Shown in pieces: positions 1-5,725 of a DNA stretch of 8,312 bases. This DNA is from Paracoccaceae bacterium (GTDB lineage: Bacteria > Pseudomonadota > Alphaproteobacteria > Rhodobacterales > Rhodobacteraceae). A program made the position numbers and the translations under genes. The DNA lies in contig SKNG01000428.1 of NCBI GenBank assembly GCA_007120685.1, forward strand, positions 1 through 8,312, written 5' to 3'. Positions within the stretch are counted from its first letter, which is position 1. Each line of letters begins with the position of its first letter. A model generated the notes under the pieces. It searched no databases, was not told where the DNA came from, and saw nothing but the letters and a program-made list of their open reading frames with translations.

Positions 1-135
1 ATAGCCGCCGACGATCTTGGCCAGGGCCAGCGGCCCGTTCAGCCAGACCCCCGCCCAGGCCGCGCGGCGCTTGTCACGCAAGGCGCCGGGATCATTTGTC
101 GTGCCATCGTGCAAGGCGGGAGTGTGGTCATGCAT
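1..135 (-). CDS. Probable cation diffusion facilitator (CDF) transporter, N-terminal 45 residues only
   Basis: The open frame begins with ATG at 135-133 and runs off the window at base 1. It opens with a His/Asp-containing segment (MHDHTPALHD) and a short basic stretch (LRDKRRAAW), followed by the start of a first membrane helix reading WLNGPLALAKIVGGY. In CDF (cation efflux) proteins a His-rich cytosolic N terminus followed by an N-x(6-8)-K-x-x-G-like first helix is usual. These proteins export Zn2+, Fe2+, Mn2+ or related ions by proton antiport. The start lies only 10 bp after the stop of the MgtE-N-like gene, so it should be the next cistron of the same operon. The sequence upstream of the ATG (GAGACGACACCG) gives only a weak Shine-Dalgarno, and coupling to the previous stop is possible. 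The family call rests on 45 residues and the metal cannot be judged, because the binding-site helices are outside the window. Confidence 0.6.
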   Translation of the reverse strand, partial: MHDHTPALHDGTTNDPGALRDKRRAAWAGVWLNGPLALAKIVGGY

Positions 136-145
136 CGGTGTCGTC

Positions 146-583
146 TCAGTGACGGCCCAGCGGGCCGGGCGCGCCCCAGTAAGCCACGCTTCGCTGATGC
201 GCGGCAAGAGCAGAGGCAGGCGTTTCGTCATCCGTCCCCGCCCCGTCGTCGGCCTCGCCCGCTGGCGCGGCGGTCAGCAGGGGCACGATGCAGCGCCAGT
301 CCCGGCAATCGCGGGCGAGGCGGGCGCGGGTGGCGGGATCCAACGCGGTGATGATGGCGATCTGATGCGCGGCAGGCACGAGCGACAGGAAGCGCGCCGC
401 TTCCTCGCTGCGCAGATCGGCCAGCGCGTGGGCCAGTTCGGCAGGCGGACAGCGCAGGATGGCCTCGCGCGGGGGGCCGATGCGACCGCCATGGATGAAG
501 GCGCGCAGCGAGGCGCGATTAAGCACCATCGCCGGGTGACGGGAGGCCGAGACCGGGCGGCGGCGGGAAAAACGCATGGGCAT
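146..583 (-). CDS. Small stand-alone protein resembling the MgtE N-terminal regulatory domain
   Basis: This encodes 145 residues. The start at 583 has a good ribosome binding site (GGAGG, 7 bases from ATG); a second ATG two codons on is less well placed. Residues 38-91 align with the N domain of the full MgtE encoded at 2820-4196: REAILRCPPAELAHAL matches REALAPVHPADIANEI, and EEAARFLSLVPAAHQ matches AEAATVLRLLTPGHQ. In MgtE this superhelical N domain lies in the cytosol and helps close the pore when Mg2+ is high. Here there is no CBS domain and no membrane segment. The N terminus is basic (MRFSRRRP) and the last 40 or so residues are Ala/Gly/Asp-rich and probably disordered. It lies downstream of an MgtE that lacks exactly this domain, so it may act in trans on that channel (inference). 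It could instead be a degenerate helical-repeat protein with another partner. Confidence 0.72.
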   Translation of the reverse strand: MPMRFSRRRPVSASRHPAMVLNRASLRAFIHGGRIGPPREAILRCPPAELAHALADLRSEEAARFLSLVPAAHQIAIITALDPATRARLARDCRDWRCIVPLLTAAPAGEADDGAGTDDETPASALAAHQRSVAYWGAPGPLGRH

Positions 584-616
584 GGCGAAACCTCCGTTCC
601 TGGCGGCAGGGGGTGC

Positions 617-693
617 CCGCGCCGGTTCCGGCGCGGACCGAGATCAGGATGGCCCGCGCCGGAACACCGGCGCGGGCTGGGGCGCGGGGCGCC
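617..693 (-). promoter_or_regulatory. Cluster of three GC-rich hairpins between the second mgtE and the N-domain gene
   Basis: Three inverted repeats follow the stop of the upstream mgtE on the transcribed strand. They are 681-693 (5-bp stem, 3-base loop), 652-677 (perfect 11-bp stem, 4-base loop) and 617-636 (perfect 9-bp stem, 2-base centre). The arms of the last two share the same core, CCGCGCCGG, so they could also cross-pair in mutually exclusive folds. No T-tract follows any of them on the minus strand, so this is not a classic intrinsic terminator. It may be a 3'-end stabiliser, an attenuator lowering expression of the last two genes, or a REP-like palindromic unit. Confidence 0.7.
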
Positions 694-697
694 GGTG

Positions 698-1825
698 TCA
701 GCCGACCACGCCCAGCAGGCCCAGCGGGGCGTCCAGCAGGCTGGCGGCGTCTTCCTCACCGTCGAAGTCGATCCCGATCAGCCAGGCGGCCATCGAGAAA
801 TAGACCAGCAGGCCGGTGAAGTCCTTGATCGTGGTGATGAACGGGTCGGCGCCCGGCGCATGGTCGACGCCGATCTTGACCAGGATCCAGGGCATCAGGA
901 AGCCCAGGCAGGCCGCCGTGAAGACCGAGGTGAACAGCGCCACGCCCACAACGATGCCCAGATTGGCGATGTCATTGGGCACGCCCTGCCAGAAATGCGC
1001 CACCGTGCCGGCGATCAGCGCGATTCCCACCGCCATCACCGCGCCGACCATCGCCTCACGCGCGAAGGACTTGCGCCAGAAATCCTTCATGTTGATATGG
1101 CCCAGCGCGAAGCCGCGCGCGAAGATGGTCGAGGACTGGGTGCCGACATTGCCGCCCATATCCATCACCAGCGGGATGAAGATGGCCAATGCGATCACCG
1201 CGCCCAGCACGTCCTCGAACGTGTCGATCAGCCCGCCGACGACCAGACCGCCGGCCAGCGTGACCAGCAGGAACAGGATGCGCACCCGCACCGTGTACCA
1301 GATCGGCCCCTGGGTCAGCTTTTCGGACCGCACATGGTCGGTGGTGGAAAACAGGTCACCCACCCCGGCCTTGTAGTAGATATCGTCCGAGGTCTCCTCT
1401 TCCAGGATATCCATGGCGTCGTCAAAAGTCAGCACGCCGATCATTTCCTGCTTGCTGTTGACCACCGGCAACAGCGGCACATCGCGGATCTGCAACTGCC
1501 GCGCGGCGGTTTCCTGATCGGTGGTGCCGTTGACGGCGATATCGGCGCCTTCGGCCAGCGACAGGGCCTTGGCCGCGCCATCGGCGCGCAGAAGCGCCGA
1601 CAGGCGCACGAAGCCCTTGTAGCGGCCCTGCCCGTCGATGACGAAGACGCAGCCCGCCTGGCCGCTGGGCACGCGCGAGCGGCGCACGGTTTCCAGCGCC
1701 TCGGTCACGGTGCCGGTATCGGTGACATGGATGAAGGCATCGCGCAGCTTGGCCGATACCGGGTCTTGCGCCGGGCTGCGGGCGGTGCCGGCGGCGCCGG
1801 CGCTGTCAAAGGTTGTGGTTGCCAT
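698..1825 (-). CDS. mgtE: MgtE-family magnesium transporter lacking the N domain (CBS pair plus membrane pore)
   Basis: The product is 375 residues, whereas MgtE proteins are usually about 450. Residues 1-25 are a low-complexity leader, and then the protein goes straight into two CBS domains (about 28-88 and 92-145). The second ends in FDDAMDILEEETSDD, the usual end of the MgtE CBS region. A connecting plug-type helix follows (about 150-178), then five membrane helices (about 181-200, 205-230, 255-278, 285-312 and 328-350). The family signature DMGGNVGTQSS is at 222-232. Asp335 in TTIKDFTGLLVYF matches the pore Asp of the last helix that sets Mg2+ selectivity in the family. The roughly 110-residue N-terminal superhelical domain is absent. 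The start at 1825 has AGAGGA six bases upstream, and no in-frame N domain is seen in the 32-bp gap before it. Expected role: Mg2+ (possibly Co2+) entry across the inner membrane, with altered gating. The last 20 residues form an acidic then hydrophobic tail. Confidence 0.93.
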   Translation of the reverse strand: MATTTFDSAGAAGTARSPAQDPVSAKLRDAFIHVTDTGTVTEALETVRRSRVPSGQAGCVFVIDGQGRYKGFVRLSALLRADGAAKALSLAEGADIAVNGTTDQETAARQLQIRDVPLLPVVNSKQEMIGVLTFDDAMDILEEETSDDIYYKAGVGDLFSTTDHVRSEKLTQGPIWYTVRVRILFLLVTLAGGLVVGGLIDTFEDVLGAVIALAIFIPLVMDMGGNVGTQSSTIFARGFALGHINMKDFWRKSFAREAMVGAVMAVGIALIAGTVAHFWQGVPNDIANLGIVVGVALFTSVFTAACLGFLMPWILVKIGVDHAPGADPFITTIKDFTGLLVYFSMAAWLIGIDFDGEEDAASLLDAPLGLLGVVG

Positions 1826-1857
1826 TGGTCAGTCCTCTTTCGGTCAGGAAGGGTGGT

Positions 1858-2580
1858 TCAGTTCCCCAGTGCCGCGGTCAGCGACAGGGCAACACGGGTG
1901 CCGAAAGTGCTTGCACGATGCACGCGAAAATCGGCGGCCAGGATGTCGGTCACGGCATAGGTCAGGCCGACATTGGCATAGTTCACACGGTCGGCCGGCT
2001 CGCGGCCCAGGGTGGCCGACAGGGCAAGCCGGTCGTCGAAGGCGTAGGCGCCGGTCACCTCGATTTCAGCCCATTCGCTGTCGCTGAGGTTGTAGACAGC
2101 CCCGGCACCAAGGGTGAAGCGGGGGTCCACCGCCCATTCGATGCCGGCGCCAAGCTCCCATTCGCGCGGGCTGGGGACATAGACGACCTCGGCGCCCAGC
2201 GTCAGGCGATCATCCACCGCCCATTCGATGCCGGCGAAGATTTCAAGATCGTCCCAGCCCGAATCATCGGCCCAGGCCCGCTCGATGCCGATTTCCAGGT
2301 CGACCGGGTCGAAATCGTGCCGATAGCCCAGGAACGGCACGATTTCGATCCGGTCGTCATCGATGCGGATGGTCTCCAGATCGAAGCCGAAGAAGAAGCC
2401 GTTCGCTTCGCCTTCGGCCTCCAGCACCAAGGCGGGGCGGCCGGGCGACCGGCGCTCGGCGCCGTCGATCAGGTCATTCGTGATGGTCGCCTCCAGCGAC
2501 CAGTCGAAGGCCTGGGCCGTGGCCGGGGCCAGTAGCAGGCTGGCGGCCAGGCAGGGCCCGGCCAGTTGGATGGGTCTCAT
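1858..2580 (-). CDS. TorF-like outer-membrane beta-barrel protein
   Basis: This encodes 240 residues. Residues 1-24 are a typical signal peptide with cleavage expected after AQA, leaving FDWSLEATITNDL as the mature start. The remainder is alternating beta-strand sequence, rich in Asp/Glu and aromatic residues, without cysteine. It resembles the TorF family of putative porins (Gcw_chp-type), which are about 220-260 residues long, secreted and predicted to form small barrels in the outer membrane. Two adjacent hairpins are near copies: GIEWAVDDRLTLGAEVVY at 117-134 and GIEWAVDPRFTLGAGAVY at 146-163. The C terminus ends LGN, not the terminal Phe often seen in outer-membrane proteins. The start overlaps the gene order closely: the previous stop is 6 bp away and the GGAG at 10 bases from the ATG lies in the previous gene's end, suggesting coupling. 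A plausible role is a diffusion channel feeding divalent ions to the MgtE proteins. This is inferred from neighbours only. Confidence 0.78.
   Translation of the reverse strand: MRPIQLAGPCLAASLLLAPATAQAFDWSLEATITNDLIDGAERRSPGRPALVLEAEGEANGFFFGFDLETIRIDDDRIEIVPFLGYRHDFDPVDLEIGIERAWADDSGWDDLEIFAGIEWAVDDRLTLGAEVVYVPSPREWELGAGIEWAVDPRFTLGAGAVYNLSDSEWAEIEVTGAYAFDDRLALSATLGREPADRVNYANVGLTYAVTDILAADFRVHRASTFGTRVALSLTAALGN
2126..2236. repeat. Pair of identical 24-bp direct repeats inside the porin gene
   Basis: The 24 bases at 2126-2149 recur exactly at 2213-2236, 87 bp (29 codons) apart and in frame. They encode the shared GIEWAVD part of two adjacent beta-hairpins. Exact identity at nucleotide level suggests a fairly recent internal duplication or gene conversion of one hairpin unit. 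Confidence 0.85.
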
Positions 2581-2586
2581 GGGTCT

Positions 2587-2823
2587 TCATCTCCGGTTGT
2601 TCAGAAAACGGTTGCGCAGTCTCTGCGCGCCCAGCCGCAGCCGCAGCGCCAGATGCACGAGGGAATGGGCTGCGCGCTGGAAGCCGGCGCGCGCACGCCT
2701 GCCCAGCAGCCCGGCCCGGGCCAGCGCCCTGCCGCAGCCCTCGGCCAGCCCGGCCAGATGGGCCAGCAGGCGCGAGGTGGCGCTGGCCAGCGCGGCATCG
2801 AAACGGTCCATCGCCTTGGTCAT
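2587..2823 (-). CDS. Small, very basic, helix-prone protein of unknown function coupled to mgtE
   Basis: The product is 78 residues with no family I recognise. Its ATG (2823-2821) overlaps the stop of the upstream mgtE in an ATGA arrangement, and a G-rich stretch (GGGGGG) six bases before the ATG can serve as ribosome binding site. Its stop lies 6 bp before the porin start. The protein is rich in Ala, Leu and Arg with only three acidic residues (Asp6, Asp9 and Glu28). It reads as two or three amphipathic helices, for example SLVHLALRLRLGAQRLRNRF near the end, but has no clean membrane span. A peripheral membrane or RNA-associated role would fit, as would a small modulator of the transporter. 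The case for it being real rests on the precise coupling on both sides. Random GC-rich frames can also look Ala/Arg-rich, so some doubt remains. Confidence 0.6.
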   Translation of the reverse strand: MTKAMDRFDAALASATSRLLAHLAGLAEGCGRALARAGLLGRRARAGFQRAAHSLVHLALRLRLGAQRLRNRFLNNRR

Positions 2824-4196
2824 GCGCCACCCCCCGGCAGGGGGCCCAGCACGGCCCAGGCGATGGCGAAGTAGAGAACGACGCCCAGCAGATCCATCAC
2901 CGAGGTGATCAGCGGCCCCGACATCGCCGCCGGATCGGTGCCGAAGCGCCGCGCGGCAAAGGGCATCAACGCACCCAAGAGCCCGCCAACCACGGTGACG
3001 CTCAGCATGGTCAGCGCGATCACCACCAGCACCGCGCCGCTGACCGCCTGCGTCAGCGCGGCCAGCACCGCCAGCAGCCCCGCCACCGCCAGCCCCAGCC
3101 CGGCCAGCACCGGCAATTCGCGCTTCAGCACGAACCAGATATCGGCCGCGCGCGGGACCACCTGGCCCAGCGCCATCGCCCGGATCACCAGCGTCGCCGA
3201 CTGGCTGCCGGTATTGCCGCCCATGTCGATGATCGGCGCGATGAAGGCGGCCAGGATCAGCGCCTCGGCCAGCATCGCCTCCTGCCCGGCGATATAGCCG
3301 GCGGTGATCACGCCAAACACCGTCAGGATGGCCAGCCAGAACAGCCGCAGCCGGAAGATGCGGCCCAGGGGCGAGCCCCGCAGGTCCAGATCCGGCCCGC
3401 CCAGCGTGCCGGTGCCGCCAAAGCGCGCCAGCCGCCCCGCCGCATCCTCGCGCCCGATGTCGAGCGCGTCATCGACGGTGACGATACCCACCAGCCGCCC
3501 GGCTTCGGTGACGATGGGCAGGGCGATCAGGTCATAGCGCGCGATCCGCTCGGCCACCACGGCGCGGGGCTCGTCGACCCGGCCGCTGGGAAACTGTGTG
3601 CGCATCAGGTCGGAAATCGACTGGCGTTCATCGGCCAGGATCAACTCGCGCCGTGTCACCACGCCGATCAGACTGCGGTCCGCGTCGATGACATAGGCCG
3701 AATAGATGGTCTCGGCGTCCGGCGCCTCGGCGCGCAGATGGTCGATGGCGCGTGCCGCCGTCATCCCGGGCGACAGCGTGGCATAGTCCGAGGTCATCAC
3801 CGACCCCGCCGTGCCTTCGGGCCAGGCGGCAAGGCGGCGGATATCCTCGCGCTCGGCCTGGGCCAGCGCCGGCAGCAGGGCCTGACGCTGGCTTTCGTCC
3901 AGTTGCTTCCACAGATCGGCGCGTTCGTCATGGCTCATGGCGGCGACGATGCGCGCCAGATCACAACGCGGCAGACGGCGGGCCATGGCGATCTGGAACC
4001 CCGCCTGGAAATAGCCGAACACAGTGGCCTGATGGCCGGGCGTCAACAGGCGCAGCACGGTGGCGGCCTCGGCGGCGGGCAGGCCGCCGATCTCGTTGGC
4101 GATATCGGCCGGATGCACGGGCGCCAAGGCCTCGCGCACCGCGATCAATTCGCCCGCTGCCATCCGCGCGCGCAGGTCTTGGGTCAGGAGGTCCAT
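2820..4196 (-). CDS. mgtE: Full-length MgtE magnesium transporter
   Basis: The product is 458 residues, the usual length for the family. The cytosolic N domain covers about 1-128 (helical repeats such as HPADIANEIGGLPAAEAA). It is followed by CBS1 (about 131-190, beginning GSVMTSDYATLSPGMTA) and CBS2 (about 195-252, ending VTVDDALDI), then a connecting helix and five membrane helices at about 284-303, 308-330, 361-383, 386-410 and 428-452. The signature DMGGNTGSQSATLVIRA is at 324-340. Asp435 in TSVMDLLGVVLYF corresponds to the selectivity Asp of the pore. MgtE is a homodimeric Mg2+ channel of the inner membrane that the cytosolic domains close when internal Mg2+ is sufficient; ATP binding to the CBS region is known in the family. 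The start at 4196 has GGAAGG seven bases upstream, and the preceding gene ends 52 bp earlier. It differs greatly from the second MgtE in the same operon, so the two are not a recent tandem duplication. Confidence 0.95.
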   Translation of the reverse strand: MDLLTQDLRARMAAGELIAVREALAPVHPADIANEIGGLPAAEAATVLRLLTPGHQATVFGYFQAGFQIAMARRLPRCDLARIVAAMSHDERADLWKQLDESQRQALLPALAQAEREDIRRLAAWPEGTAGSVMTSDYATLSPGMTAARAIDHLRAEAPDAETIYSAYVIDADRSLIGVVTRRELILADERQSISDLMRTQFPSGRVDEPRAVVAERIARYDLIALPIVTEAGRLVGIVTVDDALDIGREDAAGRLARFGGTGTLGGPDLDLRGSPLGRIFRLRLFWLAILTVFGVITAGYIAGQEAMLAEALILAAFIAPIIDMGGNTGSQSATLVIRAMALGQVVPRAADIWFVLKRELPVLAGLGLAVAGLLAVLAALTQAVSGAVLVVIALTMLSVTVVGGLLGALMPFAARRFGTDPAAMSGPLITSVMDLLGVVLYFAIAWAVLGPLPGGGA

Positions 4197-4248
4197 GTCG
4201 CTGCCTTCCGGGTTGCCTTTGGGCGATCCAGAGCGGCGCGCGCCGGGG

Positions 4249-4788
4249 TCAGCGCGCGCAGGCCTCGCCGTGCGCCAGAGCGCTCAGCGCCACCGGGCCG
4301 ATCTGCGCCCCGTCGCGGTAGAGCATGGCCTTGCGCGGCGGCTGCGGCCGGGCGGCGACCGGCGTGCGGACGGGCTTTAGCGCCGGCAGGGTATCCAGCG
4401 CCGCCACCGGCACCACCCGCGCCTGACGCTTCAGCGCGGCCTTGGCCTTGCCCTTCTTCGGCAGCTTTTCGGCAATGCCCAGCACCGCGGCGCGGCGGGC
4501 CATCTCGGCGCGGATCTCGGCGGCCGAGACGCCCCGGTCATGCCACAGCACGGCCAGGTGATAGAGCAGATCGACGCTTTCCTCGATCAGCCCGTCGCGG
4601 TTACCCGCCACGGCATCGAGTGCCACCTCGGTAGCCTCTTCCACCAGCTTGCGGGCCTTCTTGCCGGTCGAGGCATCGACCAGCCGGGCAGTCCGCTTGG
4701 TGGGCGGGGCCGCCAGGCTGCCCAGCAGGGTTTCCAGCGAGGCCAGCAGGTCCGGCTGACGGGCGGGGAAGTCATGGATCATCTTCAT
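4249..4788 (-). CDS. HisE/MazG-like phosphoribosyl-ATP pyrophosphohydrolase-related protein with long C-terminal tail
   Basis: The product is 179 residues. About residues 12-100 match the all-alpha NTP pyrophosphatase fold in its HisE form. The metal-binding pattern EExxE (Glu50, Glu51, Glu54 in VEEATEV) is followed 15 residues later by ExxD (Glu70 and Asp73 in EESVDLLYHL), as in Mg2+-dependent PRA-PH and MazG enzymes. HisE cleaves phosphoribosyl-ATP to the AMP form in histidine synthesis. HisE is usually about 100-110 residues long and sits with other his genes. Here there are none, and an 80-residue tail follows: a Lys-rich linker (LPKKGKAKAALKR), a Pro-rich part, and an ending (AMLYRDGAQIGPVALSAL) that faintly recalls the first half of a GYF_2 module. 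A second role in nucleotide metabolism is therefore more likely than histidine synthesis (inference). The start at 4788 has AGGAG eight bases upstream. Its substrate cannot be told from sequence. Confidence 0.8.
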   Translation of the reverse strand: MKMIHDFPARQPDLLASLETLLGSLAAPPTKRTARLVDASTGKKARKLVEEATEVALDAVAGNRDGLIEESVDLLYHLAVLWHDRGVSAAEIRAEMARRAAVLGIAEKLPKKGKAKAALKRQARVVPVAALDTLPALKPVRTPVAARPQPPRKAMLYRDGAQIGPVALSALAHGEACAR

Positions 4789-4815
4789 GGTGTAATCTCC
4801 TGTCGGGTATCGGGA

Positions 4816-5286
4816 TCAGCGGTTGCCGATCAGGCGCAGGGGGGAATTCGGGCCAGGGGCGGCGGCCTGGGCGGCCGGATTGGGGGACGTGTTGGGGGAC
4901 GGGTCGGCGGCGCGGGGGCCGGTGGCCTGATGCACAGGCTTGCCCGCGCCATCGACGACCGGCAGCCGCGCGGCGAGCGCGCGCATCACCAGATCACGGG
5001 TGTCATTGCCGCCGGGCAGGGCAAGCACCATGTCCGGGCGGCTGTCGGTCAGCATGAAGCCATTGCGGATGCTTTCGGCGCGCTTGCCGAACTCCCGCCA
5101 GTTGGCCGGGTAGCGCACGACATGCAGGCGCTGTTCGCGCGCCCAGTCTTCGGACGCGATGCCCAGAAAACCGCTGCCGCCGTGGATCAGCACGCTGACC
5201 GGCCCACGGGCGTGGACCAGGTCAAGCGCGCGGCGGATGGGGGTGACATCATCCAGATGCCGCCCGCCGGCGACCAGAAGACGCAT
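4816..5286 (-). CDS. SLOG-superfamily (DUF2493/YAcAr-like) predicted nucleotide-binding protein
   Basis: The product is 156 residues. It follows the DUF2493 plan: an opening Rossmann strand and loop MRLLVAGGRH (1-10), then HGGSG (35-39, where most members have HGGARGAD), EDWAREQ, PANWREFGKRAESIRNGFML (60-79), and DMVLALPGGNDT (85-96, where PGGxGT is usual). SLOG domains are predicted to bind or process nucleotide-derived ligands and often occur in conflict or signalling systems. DUF2493 proteins are common on plasmids and other accessory DNA of alphaproteobacteria. Both glycine loops deviate from the usual form, so activity may be altered. The last 45 residues are Pro/Ala/Asn-rich with a short internal repeat (SPNTSPNP), probably disordered. 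The start at 5286 has AAGGAG six bases upstream. It ends 27 bp before the HisE-like gene, and the pair probably works together. Confidence 0.85.
   Translation of the reverse strand: MRLLVAGGRHLDDVTPIRRALDLVHARGPVSVLIHGGSGFLGIASEDWAREQRLHVVRYPANWREFGKRAESIRNGFMLTDSRPDMVLALPGGNDTRDLVMRALAARLPVVDGAGKPVHQATGPRAADPSPNTSPNPAAQAAAPGPNSPLRLIGNR
4880..4901. repeat. Short tandem repeat in the tail of the SLOG gene
   Basis: TTGGGGGACG occurs at 4880-4889 and again at 4892-4901, 12 bp apart and in frame. It encodes the repeated SPN units of the disordered tail and is a likely slippage-prone spot. Confidence 0.75.
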
Positions 5287-5325
5287 GGCGCTCTCCTTCG
5301 ATGCAGGTCGGTCGGGCGCGGACCG

Positions 5326-5553
5326 TCAGGCCCGGCGCAGATACGACTGGCGGCGAAGAAGAGCGTCGAGCAGTGTCTCGACACCGGGTGCAGCCTGCGC
5401 GGGCAAGGCGGGCGGCACCGCCTGCGGCTGTGTCCAGCGCATGGCAAGCTGGCCGGTTTGCGCATTGCGCACCCAGCGAATGGCGGGACGAGTGGTGGTG
5501 GCGCGGCGGCCCTGCCGGCCGGGCGGCGCCATATGGGCGAAGTGAAAGGTCAT
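5326..5553 (-). CDS. 75-residue protein of unknown function, first well-supported cistron of the operon
   Basis: I chose the ATG at 5553-5551 because GGAGG stands five bases before it; an ATG five codons earlier lies inside this ribosome binding site region and is less likely. The product begins MTFHFAHMAPPGRQGRR, has a central segment with two Trp in a WVRNAQTGQLAMRW pattern, a Pro/Ala-rich linker (about 41-57), and a C-terminal helix (VETLLDALLRRQSYLRRA). No signal peptide or membrane span is visible, the protein is basic, and I recognise no family. It ends 39 bp before the SLOG gene on the same strand and probably shares its transcript. The strong Shine-Dalgarno and the operon position support expression. 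Confidence 0.62.
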   Translation of the reverse strand: MTFHFAHMAPPGRQGRRATTTRPAIRWVRNAQTGQLAMRWTQPQAVPPALPAQAAPGVETLLDALLRRQSYLRRA

Positions 5554-5568
5554 TGTTGCCTCCATCAC

Positions 5569-5584
5569 ACCGGCCGCGGCCGGT
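5569..5584. promoter_or_regulatory. Perfect 16-bp palindrome just upstream of the 75-aa gene
   Basis: ACCGGCCGCGGCCGGT is identical to its reverse complement. On the minus strand it ends about 15 bases before the ATG, next to the Shine-Dalgarno GGAGG. In DNA it could be an operator. In RNA a 7-bp stem next to the ribosome binding site could limit translation. A chance GC palindrome is possible in this composition. Confidence 0.5.
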
Positions 5585-5605
5585 CCGGAGGCAGGAAGCG
5601 GGCGC

Positions 5606-5725
5606 CTAAAGGCGGATCGCTTCAGCCAGAGACAGGCCGGGACGGTCGAATGTCATCGGGATGGCCCGGCGCACATGAGAACGCATCGTCACGCGTGCCA
5701 GACCGCTACTAGAGCAGCTGTCCAT
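5606..5725 (-). CDS. Possible 39-residue small ORF or leader peptide at the head of the operon
   Basis: An ATG at 5725-5723 opens a frame of 39 codons ending in TAG at 5608-5606. The product starts MDSCSSSGLARVTMRSHV and ends RPGLSLAEAIRL. Upstream is an AGAGAGAACC stretch that makes only a partial Shine-Dalgarno. It is the first frame after the predicted promoter (about 45-50 bases of leader) and ends 52 bp before the next gene, with the 16-bp palindrome between. It could be a real small protein, a leader peptide regulating the Mg2+ genes, or chance. An internal ATG (codon 14) is an alternative start. No family is recognised. Confidence 0.4.
   Translation of the reverse strand: MDSCSSSGLARVTMRSHVRRAIPMTFDRPGLSLAEAIRL

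Noticed and set aside
617..677. Intrinsic transcription terminator
   Set aside because: The stems are strong, but no T-tract follows on the minus strand, so a standard rho-independent terminator is not supported.
17..1960. 647-codon plus-strand open frame
   Set aside because: Antisense to the N-domain gene, the second mgtE and part of the porin gene. Its translation is Arg/Gly/His/Asp-rich low complexity with no domain, and the minus-strand frames are clear proteins.
3738..4634. 298-codon plus-strand open frame
   Set aside because: Antisense to the well-supported mgtE and HisE-like genes. The Arg/Pro/Ala-rich product has no domain.
4540..5712. 390-codon plus-strand open frame
   Set aside because: Antisense to the HisE-like, SLOG and 75-aa genes, with shadow-type composition.
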